A stretch of DNA of 64,000 nt from Culex pipiens pallens. Taxonomy: Eukaryota; Arthropoda; Insecta; Diptera; Culicidae. The stretch is taken from contig NC_068939.1 in the NCBI RefSeq assembly GCF_016801865.2, positions 120,351,010 to 120,415,009 of the forward strand. The letters run 5' to 3'. The notes under the pieces are model-generated. The model searched no databases and was not told where the DNA came from. It saw only the letters and a program-made list of their open reading frames with translations. Position numbers and translations under genes: made by a program. Of the stretch, positions 33,238-43,409 are shown one piece after another; the first letter of the stretch is position 1, and every line of letters starts with the position of its first letter.

Positions 33238-33749
33238 GGGTACTAAAGCCCTATGTCAATTTTTATGTGCAACGGTAAAAAACACGATTTAAAACAATTT
33301 CTGATCACTTTTTTTCATTTTAATGCAAAATTTTTTTTTGACAAGACAACATTTTTTCGATGGATCAACTATAGAATATGGTCCCCTTGGAACGAGCTGT
33401 CAAGTAGGAGCTTTCTGTCAAGAAGGACCGCGAGGTTAATTTTTCAAAATTGATTCAAAAATCCATTTTAAACTCTTTGTGGTCGTACAAAGGGTCATTG
33501 TACTCAAAAAAATAAGCTTTATCGCTGTAAGGCTAGTATGCAGATCAGAAGGAAAGGGGTCAAGAAACAGCTTTGCGAACAGCAGAACAAAGGAGAGGGA
33601 GCGATTTCTTGGTGCTTTTCTTCACCTTCTCTGGCTTGCTTTCGCTGCCGCTGCTGCCCATTTGATTTTTTTTCTTGACCGGTTCCTTCCGAAGTGCGTA
33701 TACCGCTGTAAACAATAATATCAGCAATCTAAGCTTCATTTTAGGACCC
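33238..33749. mobile_element. MITE with AATT flanks, copy 2 (inverted)
   Basis: Reverse-orientation paralogue of 23495-23820. Ends GGGTACTAAAG and TTTTAGGACCC, AATT on both sides (33234-33237, 33750-33753). It is interrupted by the MITE at 33531-33704. Confidence 0.8.
33531..33704. mobile_element. MITE nested in AATT MITE, GCTGTAA duplication
   Basis: Left end GGCTAGTATGCAGATCAG, right end CCTTCCGAAGTGCGTATACC, flanked by GCTGTAA (33524-33530, 33705-33711; an eighth base is ambiguous). The ends match those of the long repeat starting at 20783 and 38249, so this looks like an internally deleted relative. Confidence 0.78.
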
Positions 33750-34186
33750 AATTGAATCCGTTAAATCCGTTGACAGCTATCAGAAATTTCGGCCGATTTT
33801 CGCCAGATTCGTCTGGCGTTACGCAAAACTTGGCTAGAAAAGTATGTTAAGTGTGTCTGAACTGCACGACAAACGTCCGCCTGCGCCAGACACTCAAATT
33901 TACCAGATTATTTCCCAACCAGGACTAAATCCAAAATATTTAAATTAATCAAAAAAAAAATATTTTTGTCGACCTGTGTGACGTGATGTTAGCCCGCTTT
34001 CCAGCAGTCACCATCTGACAGCCCTGCCCCTCACAAATCTGTCAAAACTTCACGCACCTCGCGTAATCATAACAAAAAATGCAAATGGTCGCAACGCACG
34101 ACGGATCGTGAGCTGCTCTCGTCGCGTAAAAAAAATCGAAACAAAGTGCTATTTTTTCCGGTGGAAAGTGTCCCTCGCGTTGGTAA

Positions 34187-37100
34187 ATGTGGAAGTATGT
34201 GTCCCGCCGAATCCGCGATGTGTGTGACAGAACCTACAACGTACTAGACGTCCGCCGGCCGTTCCAGCGCGGCGGAGAACGTTTTTGCGCAGAAAATTTC
34301 CCCGACGAAGGAGCGGGGAAGGATGTGGGAGCGGCGGGAGGTCAGGGAGATGGCAAGGGCCCGTCCTACTGTAGCCTGCTGAATGTGGTGGTTCCCCGGA
34401 AGCAGCTGGGGCAGCTGGCCGCCGGGAGAAACCCCGGTTCGGGTGGTTCCGATGGCGGGGAGGGTTTCCGCCGGAAGGATTACTGTCCGCCGCAGCACAG
34501 CTGGGTCGGGGCCATTACCTGGGTGAGTTTGGTCAAGGTGAACCAGGGGGACGATTTCTCGATGAGCGTTGCTTGTTACGGCTGAATGGATTTTGTTGTT
34601 GCCTCGCGACTTTATTTGGCACTTTTGTTTTGGAAGATAAAGAAGGGAAACGTTTTAGCAAGGTCTGTCAGGGTGGTATTCAACTGGTTGTCAAAAATTT
34701 CAAAACATCGACGCAAACTTTGAGTTTTGACTGTCACAGGCACACATCGATGACAAAGACGCTTTCTACGAGCTTCTTGACCGCGAGTTCAGGAAGTGTC
34801 CAAAACACGACGTCAAGATTGTCATCTGCGACTTAAACGCTCAAGTTGGCCAGGAGAGGGAGTTTAGACCGGTTATTGGGAGGTTCAGCGCCCACCAGCG
34901 GACGAACGAGAACGGCCTACGACTCATCGATTTCGCTACCTCCCGAAACATGGCCATATGTAATACCTTCTTCCAGCACACCCCCCTATACAAGTACACC
35001 TGGAGATCACCAAACGACACGGAGACGCAAATCAACCATGTTCTCATCGATGGTCGGCACTTCTCGGACATAATCGACGTCAGAACCTACCGTGAATCGA
35101 CTCGGACCACCACCTGGTGGTGTGGCAAAGCTGTGCCAACGCCTGTCCGAGGTCAATAAGATCCGGTACCGTCACCCGTAGCCACGTAGCCTAGTGGTAA
35201 GTAAGCGGTAGATCGGGGTTCAAATCCCGGCTCGGACCAACACAACTGGTGATCGTTTCTCTTCTGGATTCGATTGCTTAGTAAAGGGAAGGTAGTGTAT
35301 CGTCACAAACTGGACCTTATCACGACACCTTAGGGAGGCGACCTATGGAATGTTAACCTTAACCTTAAAAATGTTAACATAAAGTTGAGAATGAAATTGC
35401 CACTGAATCCGCTTTGTAAATGCCGGCCCCGATACTCTTCAAGGGTGTTCCCCTCAGGAACTGGGAAAGATTTACTTTTTACTTACCGTCACCCGCAGCG
35501 GTATAATCTAGAGCTACTTAAGGACCATGAAGTCGCTACCCAGTACGCGCGGGAACACGAAGCTGCGTTGCCAGACAAGGGTGAGCTCGCTAAAGCCCCT
35601 TTGGAGGCAGCGCCGCACAAGTGACTGCTGCGGAACACCCGTGAGAACAAGGAGTCGGCGGAGTACCAGGGTGACAGGGGAAACGACGTCAGCAGTATGG
35701 TGGGCGGGGAGGACGAGCCAACCCACGATGAGGGAAGTTAAGGATGACATCAAGAAGTTGAAGAACAACAAAGCAGCCGAGAAGGATGGTATCAGTGCGG
35801 AACTCATCAAGATGGTCCCGGACAAGCTGGCGGCTTATCTTCCCCAGCTGATTGTCAAGATCTGGGACACAGAACAGCTACCGGAGGAGTGGAAAGAGGG
35901 AGTTATATTTCCGATCTACAAAAATTGGGACAAGTTGGAATGTGAGAACTATCGTGCCATCACTATTCTCAACGCGGCCTACAAAGTGCTGTCTCAGATC
36001 ATCTTCTGTCGTCTGTCGGAGCGAGCAAAGGATTTCGTTGGGACGAATTCAAAGCAGCGTACGGCTCGCGAAGAGCTATGGAAGATCGTGTACGAGAACG
36101 GCTTTCCCGGGAAATTGATCAGACTGGTGAAATCAACGATGGACGGGGCACGATGCAGCGCGAAGATCTCGGGTTCGATGTCCGACCCGATCGAATCGCG
36201 CATCGGACTGCGACAAGGCGACGGTATCTCTGGCCTCTGTTTCAACATTGGGCTTGAAGGTGTCATGAGGCGGGCGGGCTTCAACATGCGGGGAACGATT
36301 ATCAACCGGTCCAGCCAGTTCATCTGCTATGCCGACTACATGGAAATTGCCGGCAGAACGTTCGAGGAGGTGGCTAGGAAGTACACCGAATTGAAGCGGG
36401 AAGCGGATAAGGTTGGATTGAAGGTGAATGTGGCGAAGACGAAGTATCCGCTGGCAGTAGGAACCGAGTCCCTCAGGACTCGCATAGGACCGAGCGTGAC
36501 GATCGACGGCGACGAGTTCGAGGTTGTGGAGGAGTTTGTGTACCTCGGATCGTTGAACCACTGAAAGTACTAAAGTTGAACCAGGGACCTGGAATCCTGA
36601 AAAAAGTAAAAAACATGAATCGACTGTGACGAATCAACCCAAGTTGAATACCACTTTATTTCTGGAACACGGGGAGTCATGAGCTGGCAAATTATTTATT
36701 GATAATTGATAATTGATAGCAATTATCACCGCGCCAGGCAAACAAAGCTTTAGACGTCACCCACCTCTTCCGATCGTGTGCCGCCTCTTATCAGAACCAG
36801 TCAGGTAAACACAGTGCAAACAACGCTACAAACGGGAAATCATGCTTTCTCCTCCTTTGTTGAATTAACGTTACAAATTAAACATCCCGTTTTTGTCGTA
36901 CAGACCAGTGCCATCATCTGCGGCTGGTACACGAGCCAGCTGATCTGCCTGTACCGGCGGAACCACAACTGGGAGGGTCCCAAGTGCTTGCCGTTCTTAA
37001 TTTCGTCCGCGCACAACCTTCCGCGCAACTTCCCGCATTGCTTCTTGAAGGAGGGACCAGCTGGCGGTCATGAAGCGTCTGTTGAGCAAAAGTCCCAAGA

Positions 37101-37959
37101 ATCGGTTCAACAACATGTGACCTTCTTCGGGGTCCCAGTTCCAACGGCCAAGCTCAGCCGGCTCGGGGAGTTTGACTTTGAGCGCTTCTCGGAGGTTCTC
37201 CAGGTTGTGAACCACGAGGAACAGTCGAAGGCGAAGACGGTCCAGTATGGCGTGCAGGTGGCCGCCAACGGGCGGGATGTTCCGACGGTGCCGGAGCCTC
37301 AGTCTCCCACCGTGGAGTCCGCTATGGAGAACCTGGTGGCGGTCATCGGCGAGATTGAGTACCAGCTGGGCGTGCAGAACCTGGAGGTCGGGGACTACGC
37401 GACGGCCGTGTCGCACCTCAAGCTAGGCACCAGCCACCAGCATGCCGGCGCGGCGTTCAACCTGGGAATCTGCTTCGAGCAGGGCTTTGGCGTCAAGAAG
37501 AATGCCCGCGTGGTAAGTTCCAACCAAAGTAACTGTCAACAGAACCCTCACAACCGGATCTCATTTCAGGCCATGGAGTGCTTCCACCTGGCGTCGACCC
37601 TCGGCCACCCGCAGGCCATGTACAACCTGGGAGTTTACTACGCCCGCGGACTGGGCGGCCTTCGACGAAGCCGCTCGATGGCGAAGAGGTACTTTACGGC
37701 GGCGGCCGATCTCGGCCTGGAGGAGGCCATCGCTGCGCTCGGACCGGCGTACAGAACCAGACGCGACTCGATGGGTGCTTCATCTTCTTCGTCAGTTGCT
37801 TCAACGCCGTCCGGTTTTGGCGTGCCGTTCGAGTTCAAGCTGAATTATGACGAGCTCGAGCAGTACGGGTTTGCTGGTGGGGATGCCTTCGGTAAGGTCG
37901 TCGTTGATACGCCGATGGAGCAACATCCCGAGCTGAGACTTGTTTCGGCGATGGCTTAA
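34187..37959 (+). CDS. DELE1-like mitochondrial Sel1-repeat protein
   Basis: DELE1 relays mitochondrial stress to the HRI kinase and the integrated stress response. Exons 34187-34522, 36904-37512 and 37570-37959 join in phase 0 to give 444 residues. The N-terminus (Met-Trp-Lys-Tyr-Val-Ser-Arg-Arg-Ile-Arg) is basic, amphipathic and lacks acids, like a matrix-targeting presequence. A hydrophobic segment at about residues 105-128 (Trp-Val-Gly-Ala-Ile-Thr-Trp across the first splice junction, then Ile-Ile-Cys-Gly-Trp) corresponds in place to the Asp-Ala-Ile-Ser-Trp region of vertebrate DELE1. After a linker come Sel1-like repeats from about residue 250 (Leu-Gly-Ile-Cys-Phe-Glu-Gln-Gly-Phe-Gly-Val; Tyr-Asn-Leu-Gly-Val-Tyr-Tyr-Ala-Arg-Gly), about three against seven in vertebrates. 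Intron 1 (34523-36903) holds an RTE fragment and a SINE. A different Sel1 protein remains possible. Confidence 0.72.
34736..36640 (+). pseudogene. RTE-type LINE fragment in DELE1 intron 1
   Basis: The first part (34736-35166) encodes the end of an apurinic-type endonuclease domain in broken frames (Asp-Leu-Asn-Ala-Gln-Val-Gly; later Asn-His-Val-Leu-Ile-Asp-Gly-Arg-His). The second part (about 35500-36564) encodes reverse transcriptase pieces: Pro-Glu-Glu-Trp-Lys-Glu-Gly, Asn-Tyr-Arg-Ala-Ile-Thr, Gly-Leu-Arg-Gln-Gly-Asp and Cys-Tyr-Ala-Asp-Tyr where the catalytic motif should read Tyr-x-Asp-Asp. The segment between the Phe-Val-Gly and Arg-Glu-Glu-Leu-Trp parts, which holds the first catalytic Asp, is deleted. 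It is inactive. Sense orientation in the host gene; a SINE (35181-35483) splits it. Confidence 0.82.
35181..35483 (+). repeat. tRNA-derived SINE inside the RTE fragment
   Basis: Starts GCCACGTAGCCTAGTGGTAA (A box), B box GGGTTCAAATCC, ends in a T-rich/ACTTTTTACT tail. Flanking duplication TACCGTCACCCG(T/C)AG at 35167-35181 and 35484-35498. The tRNA head lacks the anticodon arm that the sister copy at 50641 retains. A body of about 115 bases (about 35310-35425) is absent from the sister copy. Confidence 0.88.
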
Positions 37960-38344
37960 AGTTAGAGTTGTTGATTTCCCAACCTGGTGAGTTGGGAGAA
38001 AAAAACAAGTATATTATATTGATTTCACTGACTTTTTTTATTTTGCGGAAATATTTTGTATTTTTCTTACTTCAAATACGGAACACCTGGGCGGAGAAAC
38101 TAGTGTTATGCATGAAAATTGCAGGTGAAAGCCATCATTCTTTGAGAATATATTGATTATCAACTGAAACTAGTATTAAACCCAAATGTTTGTGTTATTG
38201 ATCATCCGAAATTCCATAAATTATCCAACAGAAAATTTGTTTTCCCTAAAGTCTGATACGCAGATTGGAAGAAACGCAAAACTCCATATAAAAAACGCCC
38301 AAGAAACGGTCAAGGAAAGGGTCACCAAAAGATTTTAAGCGGTA

Positions 38345-38579
38345 CACTCAAAATCAGAAGTACCCTTCAAAAAGGGTTTTATCTACCCTTTATCTGTCAT
38401 CCCAAAGAAAAAAAACCCTTTTTGAGGGTTACTTCCACCCTTTTTTCAAGTTTACCGGTGACGACGGGTGAACTTGAAAAAAAGGGTGGAAGTAACCCTC
38501 AAAAAGGGTTTTTTTTCTTTGGGATGACAGATAAAGGGTAGATAAAACCCTTTTTGAAGGGTACTTCTAATTTTGAGTG
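38345..38579. mobile_element. Full-length palindromic MITE, TA duplication
   Basis: The 235-bp element reads CACTCAAAAT...ATTTTGAGTG; the two halves are reverse complements almost throughout (about 110 bases per arm, axis about 38461), flanked by TA (38343-38344, 38580-38581). Copy A lacks it, giving the empty site GCGGTATGCAG. Confidence 0.93.
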
Positions 38580-39448
38580 TACGCAGCGTAAAAGTAACAG
38601 AAACGGAAAGTGGCGTTTGACGTTTCTTCGCGCGGTGCTTGTTTGTAATATGTTTTGATGAAAACATCAAAGAATTTGAATTTTCCTTTTTGAACCCGAC
38701 TGATAATTATGAACATTTTAATATTTTTTTATTCGATTTAATAATATTGAAAATCCCCGACGAATCTCAAAATGCAGAATTCCGAAATTATAAAACCGAT
38801 TTAGTATTTTGGACGAAATTGAGTAAAAAAAGAAGTTTTTTTAAAAACTGGCGAGACCGAAATGAAGTAAACCAGAGTGAAAATAAACTTGACAAGAATC
38901 ATACAAATATATATTTTCTTACTGAAAACAATAATCATCTGAAATTTTAAAATTCAATAAAACAAATAATTCAAAAATAAAAATTCGAAAATATAGAAAA
39001 ACAAACATTTCTGAAATTTCAAATAACAAAAAAAAAAAATAATAATAAAAAAAACTCAGCAATTTCAAATATTAAAAATTGCTGAACTTTTTTAATTTTT
39101 TTTTGATTTTTTAATATTTAAATTATTATCCAATTATTGGATAATAATTTTAATAATAAAGTATTTATAAATTCAATAGCTCAAAAAAATTTAAATTTTA
39201 AACCTGAAAAATTTCAGAATTTACAAGTTAAAATTTCAAAAGTTTTGAAAATCTGAAATATAGAAATTCGAAAATACAATTTTTCGAAAAACCTCGAAAT
39301 TCTAACATTTATAAACTATTTTTTTTCAGAATTCAAAAAATTAAAATTCTAGAATGAAAAATTAAGAATCTAGGAATTTTAAAAATTTAAGAATCAAAAA
39401 TTTACAAATTAACAAGGTTAAATATTTAAGATTTGAAAAATTTGAAAA

Positions 39449-41058
39449 GAATTTAAGAATTTTAGGAATTTAAGAATTTAAGAATTTAAGAATTTAAGAA
39501 TTTTAGACTTTTAGAATTTTAGAATTTTAGAATTTTAGAATTTTAGAGTTTTAGAATTTTAGAATTTTAGAATTTTAGAATTTTAGAATTTAAGAATTTA
39601 AGAATTTAAGAATTTAAGAATTTAAGAATTTAAGAATTTAAGAATTTAAGAATTTAAGAATTTAAGAATTTAAGAATTTAAGAATTTAAGAATTTAAGAA
39701 TTTAAGAATTTAAGAATTTAAGAATTTAAGAATTTAAGAATTTAAGAATTTAAGAATTTAAGAATTTAAGAATTTAAGAATTTAAGAATTTAAGAATTTA
39801 AGAATTTAAGAATTTAAGAATTTAAGAATTTAAGAATTTAAGAATTTAAGAATTTAAGAATTTAAGAATTTAAGAATTTAAGAATTTAAGAATTTAAGAA
39901 TTTAAGAATTTAAGAATTTAAGAATTTAAGAATTTAAGAATTTAAGAATTTAAGAATTTAAGAATTTAAGAATTTAAGAATTTAAGAATTTAAGAATTTA
40001 AGAATTTAAGAATTTAAGAATTTAAGAATTTAAGAATTTAAGAATTTAAGAATTTAAGAATTTAAGAATTTAAGAATTTGAGAATTTAAGAATTTAAGAA
40101 TTTAAGAATTTAAGAATTTAAGAATTTAAGAATTTAAGAATTTAAGAATTTAAGAATTTAAGAATTTAAGAATTTAAGAATTTAAGAATTTAAGAATTTA
40201 AGAATTTAAGAATTTAAGAATTTAAGAATTTAAGAATTTAAGAATTTAAGAATTTAAGAATTTAAGAATTTAAGAATTTAAGAATTTAAGAATTTAATAA
40301 TTTAAGAATTTAAGAATTTAAGAATTTAAGAATTTAAGAATTTAAGAATTTAAGAATTTAAGAATTTAAGAATTTAAGAATTTAAGAATTTAAGAATTTA
40401 AGAATTTAATAATTTAAGAATTTAAGAATTTAAGAATTTAAGAATTTAAGAATTTAAGAATTTAAGAATTTAAGAATTTAAGAATTTAAGAATTTAAGAA
40501 TTTAAGAATTTAAGAATTTAAGAATTTAAGAATTTAAGAATTTAAGAATTTAAGAATTTAAGAATTTAAGAATTTAAGAATTTAAGAATTTAAGAATTTA
40601 AGAATTTAAGAATTTAAGAATTTAAGAATTTAAGAATTTAAGAATTTAAGAATTTAAGAATTTAAGAATTTAAGAATTTAAGAATTTAAGAATTTAAGAA
40701 TTTAAGAATTTAAGAATTTAAGAATTTAAGAATTTAAGAATTTAAGAATTTAAGAATTTAAGAATTTAAGAATTTAAGAATTTAAGAATTTAAGAATTTA
40801 AGAATTTAAGAATTTAAGAATTTAAGAATTTAGGAATTTAGGAATTTAAGAATTTAAGAATTTAAGAATTTAAGAATTTAAGAATTTAAGAATTTAAGAA
40901 TTTAAGAATTTAAGAATTTAAGAATTTAAGAATTTAAGAATTTAAGAATTTAAGAATTTAAGAATTTAAGAATTTAAGAATTTAAGAATTTAAGAATTTA
41001 AGAATTTAAGAATTTAAGAATTTAAGAATTTAAGAATTAAAGAATTTAAGAATTTACG
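39449..41058. repeat. (AAGAATTT)n octamer array, about 200 units
   Basis: Reverse complement of the octamer in 18221-19877. Variants: an AGAATTTT block at about 39496-39590, TTTGAGAA near 40079, TAATAATT at about 40297 and 40410, GGAATTTA twice near 40830. Confidence 0.97.
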
Positions 41059-41910
41059 AATTAAAAAAAAGACTTTCAAAACTTTTGTACTAGCCTTACT
41101 TTATAATTTTCTAATATTCTAATTTCATAATTTCATAATATTATAACTTCATAATTTCATGGCTTCATAATTACATTATTTCATATATTCATAATTTTAT
41201 ATTTTCATAATTCGATAATTTTATAATTTCGTATTTTTCAATTTTTATAATTGTAAAATTATGTATTGCTTATTGCGAGATAAAATCACGTTTCTCCTTA
41301 GCTGTGAGTGACAGGAGATTATTGCCGCCTAACTTCCGCAGTGTAAAAATCAGCAAGTTGAACTGAAATTCTGCGTTGACTTGGCTGTCAACTTGGTCCC
41401 ATGTGGTAGAGCAAGCATTTTTTCATCTTTATCTGAAATTAAGGTTAACTTAACTGAAATGTCGTGGGAGCATAATATGAATGTACCTCTTTCATTTGTT
41501 CGTCTAGTCTGGTTCCTGAATGTGGAACGTAATGTTCACTTTATAGATTTTTTCACAAAGTTGAAAACCAACGAAAACGTATCTGTCATTGATTTGTTTT
41601 CAAGCCTGCTGAGATTTTTGCCCGCACTAGATGTCGCCTCTCTGACATTCGATCAAAACGCACGACAAACGCTCGAAAATGGCAGGACTCAATCGATTTC
41701 GAGCAGATAACGCTTCAAATCGCACGACCGCGGGACTTCAGTCTATCAGGGTTGTTTTGAATATTTTCTAAAAAGTCAGCTGAAAACTAAAGGCAACCTT
41801 TGACAACAACCAAAAATTTGTTCTGCGATTGTCATGCGACTGTCATGCGACCATTATCTTGCGGTCGTATCACCGCGCGTGAACTCTAATTATTGACGCC
41901 CGCAGTAATA

Positions 41911-42942
41911 CCACAGACAAACAGACGTGACTCTCCATACAAATTATTTTTGAAATCCATCGTCCTTAATCAACCCCATCAAATCACGGCGACGCCAGCG
42001 CTGCCTGGTGAGCTGATGCCGAAGCGCAGCCCAAACATACCAATACAAATCCATTACTGTCATGTGTCATGTCAGTGTATGCGTGAGACAATCAAGCCTT
42101 AACGATTGTAAACATCAACAGCTAACAGACATAATTTTGTTGATGCTGATCGTCAGTACCAGATGCAAAAAATAAAAATCAACGTCGAAGATGACGGTGG
42201 ATCAGTTCCGCCAAATCATGCGGCAGCACCAGCAACGACGCACTACAACCGCAACGATAGAGATCAAACCACTGGTCCTCCCCGTTGCTTCCAAGTTCTG
42301 TCGAAGATTCCTCCTACCCCAGGTTTGGAAACATCCGCGGGAAACGTGTCCACGGCGCAGTTAAGTTGCGCCAAACAACAAAAGCAAGGCAAAGGTTCCA
42401 AAAAATGCTGCCGTTAAATTTATATCGAAACAGAACCACAGAAACTGAACTGTGGAAAAAAGATTGAGTGGCGCAACATCACCAAAAGGCCAAAAGGACG
42501 ACCAACAGCAGCAATCTGAGCAGCAGTCCACGAAGGATAAGCAGGTTGCTCCGAATGAGAAGACTCCTCCGCAGTAGCGGGTGCCTCAGCAGCAGCCTCG
42601 ACATCGGCAGGCAGTTGAACAGGCCTACCGGGTTAAAATTGGGGCAAGAGGCTATGGCCAAGGCTGCCCCAACCTTTTCCTGCAAAGCCTGGATTGTGCT
42701 TCACCGTTAGATTTCCTAAATTCCATAAATTTTTGTGTTCTCATTTGCTGTCTCGCACGTGCTCACGCTCAACTTCATAACAAAAACACGCATCACACAC
42801 ACTGAGAAAAGACGGGTGAGCTGTCACGACAGCAGCGCCATCAGCGCCGGGTGAGTGGATGCCGAAACAAAATTGCATTTGAAATAACCGTTTTTGAAGG
42901 ACGATGGTCCGGCACTCGAGTGTCCCGTCTGTTTGTCTGTGG
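41911..42942 (+). mobile_element. TIR element with decayed cargo, TAATA duplication
   Basis: Ends CCACAGACAAACAGACG and its complement CGTCTGTTTGTCTGTGG, flanked by TAATA (41906-41910, 42943-42947). The interior (42190-42700) reads like protein-coding DNA on the plus strand, with a Met-Thr-Val-Asp-Gln-Phe-Arg start followed by Gln-rich segments, but it is broken by stops. No transposase was seen. The cargo is unidentified. Confidence 0.8.
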
Positions 42943-43409
42943 TAATACGTTATTTATATTATTATTTCTAGTTTTAAGATTTAAGATTTTCTAATTTTCA
43001 GTTCTTTTTATTTAGAAAATATTAAATTATTGATTTCTAATTTTGTTGATGATTAATAAATTTTGTTAAAAGTTTTTGAATAAACTTTTTCAAAGCATAT
43101 AAATGATATAAATACATAAATACTTATATTTACTTTTCCAAAAATCATAATTTATCAGATTAACATCTGGCAGCGCTGCTCCAGCTCGATTCCGCATCGA
43201 GACGTTACGCATTGGGCTAACATCGTCCACAATAAAATTCTCGTAACGCAACTTGTTTGCGTAACGCCCGAACTGTCAGCGTGTGAATTTCGCCGAGTCC
43301 GCGACGCGCGTTTGCGAGTTTGAAGAGTTTTGTTTGCGAAAATTACGGAAATTGCGCATTTTCTGGTGGAAATTTGTGACCTTCAATAGATCTTCCTGCA
43401 CAGCAAGAC

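Larger units (their letters stand above)
38249..43160. mobile_element. Long AT-rich repeat, copy B (with octamer array and nested elements)
   Basis: Begins CTGATACGCAGATTGGAAGAAACGC and parallels copy A for about 600 bases. The far part at 42955-43160 (AAATTATTGAT, GTTTTTGAATAAAC) matches copy A at 23930-24060. Insertions are a palindromic MITE (38345-38579), an octamer array (39449-41058), a repeat piece (41620-41755) and a TIR element (41911-42942). Confidence 0.62.

Noticed and set aside
41381..41710. 109-codon plus-strand frame
   Set aside because: Runs into a repeat shared with 33050-33157, has no recognisable domain and no clear start context.
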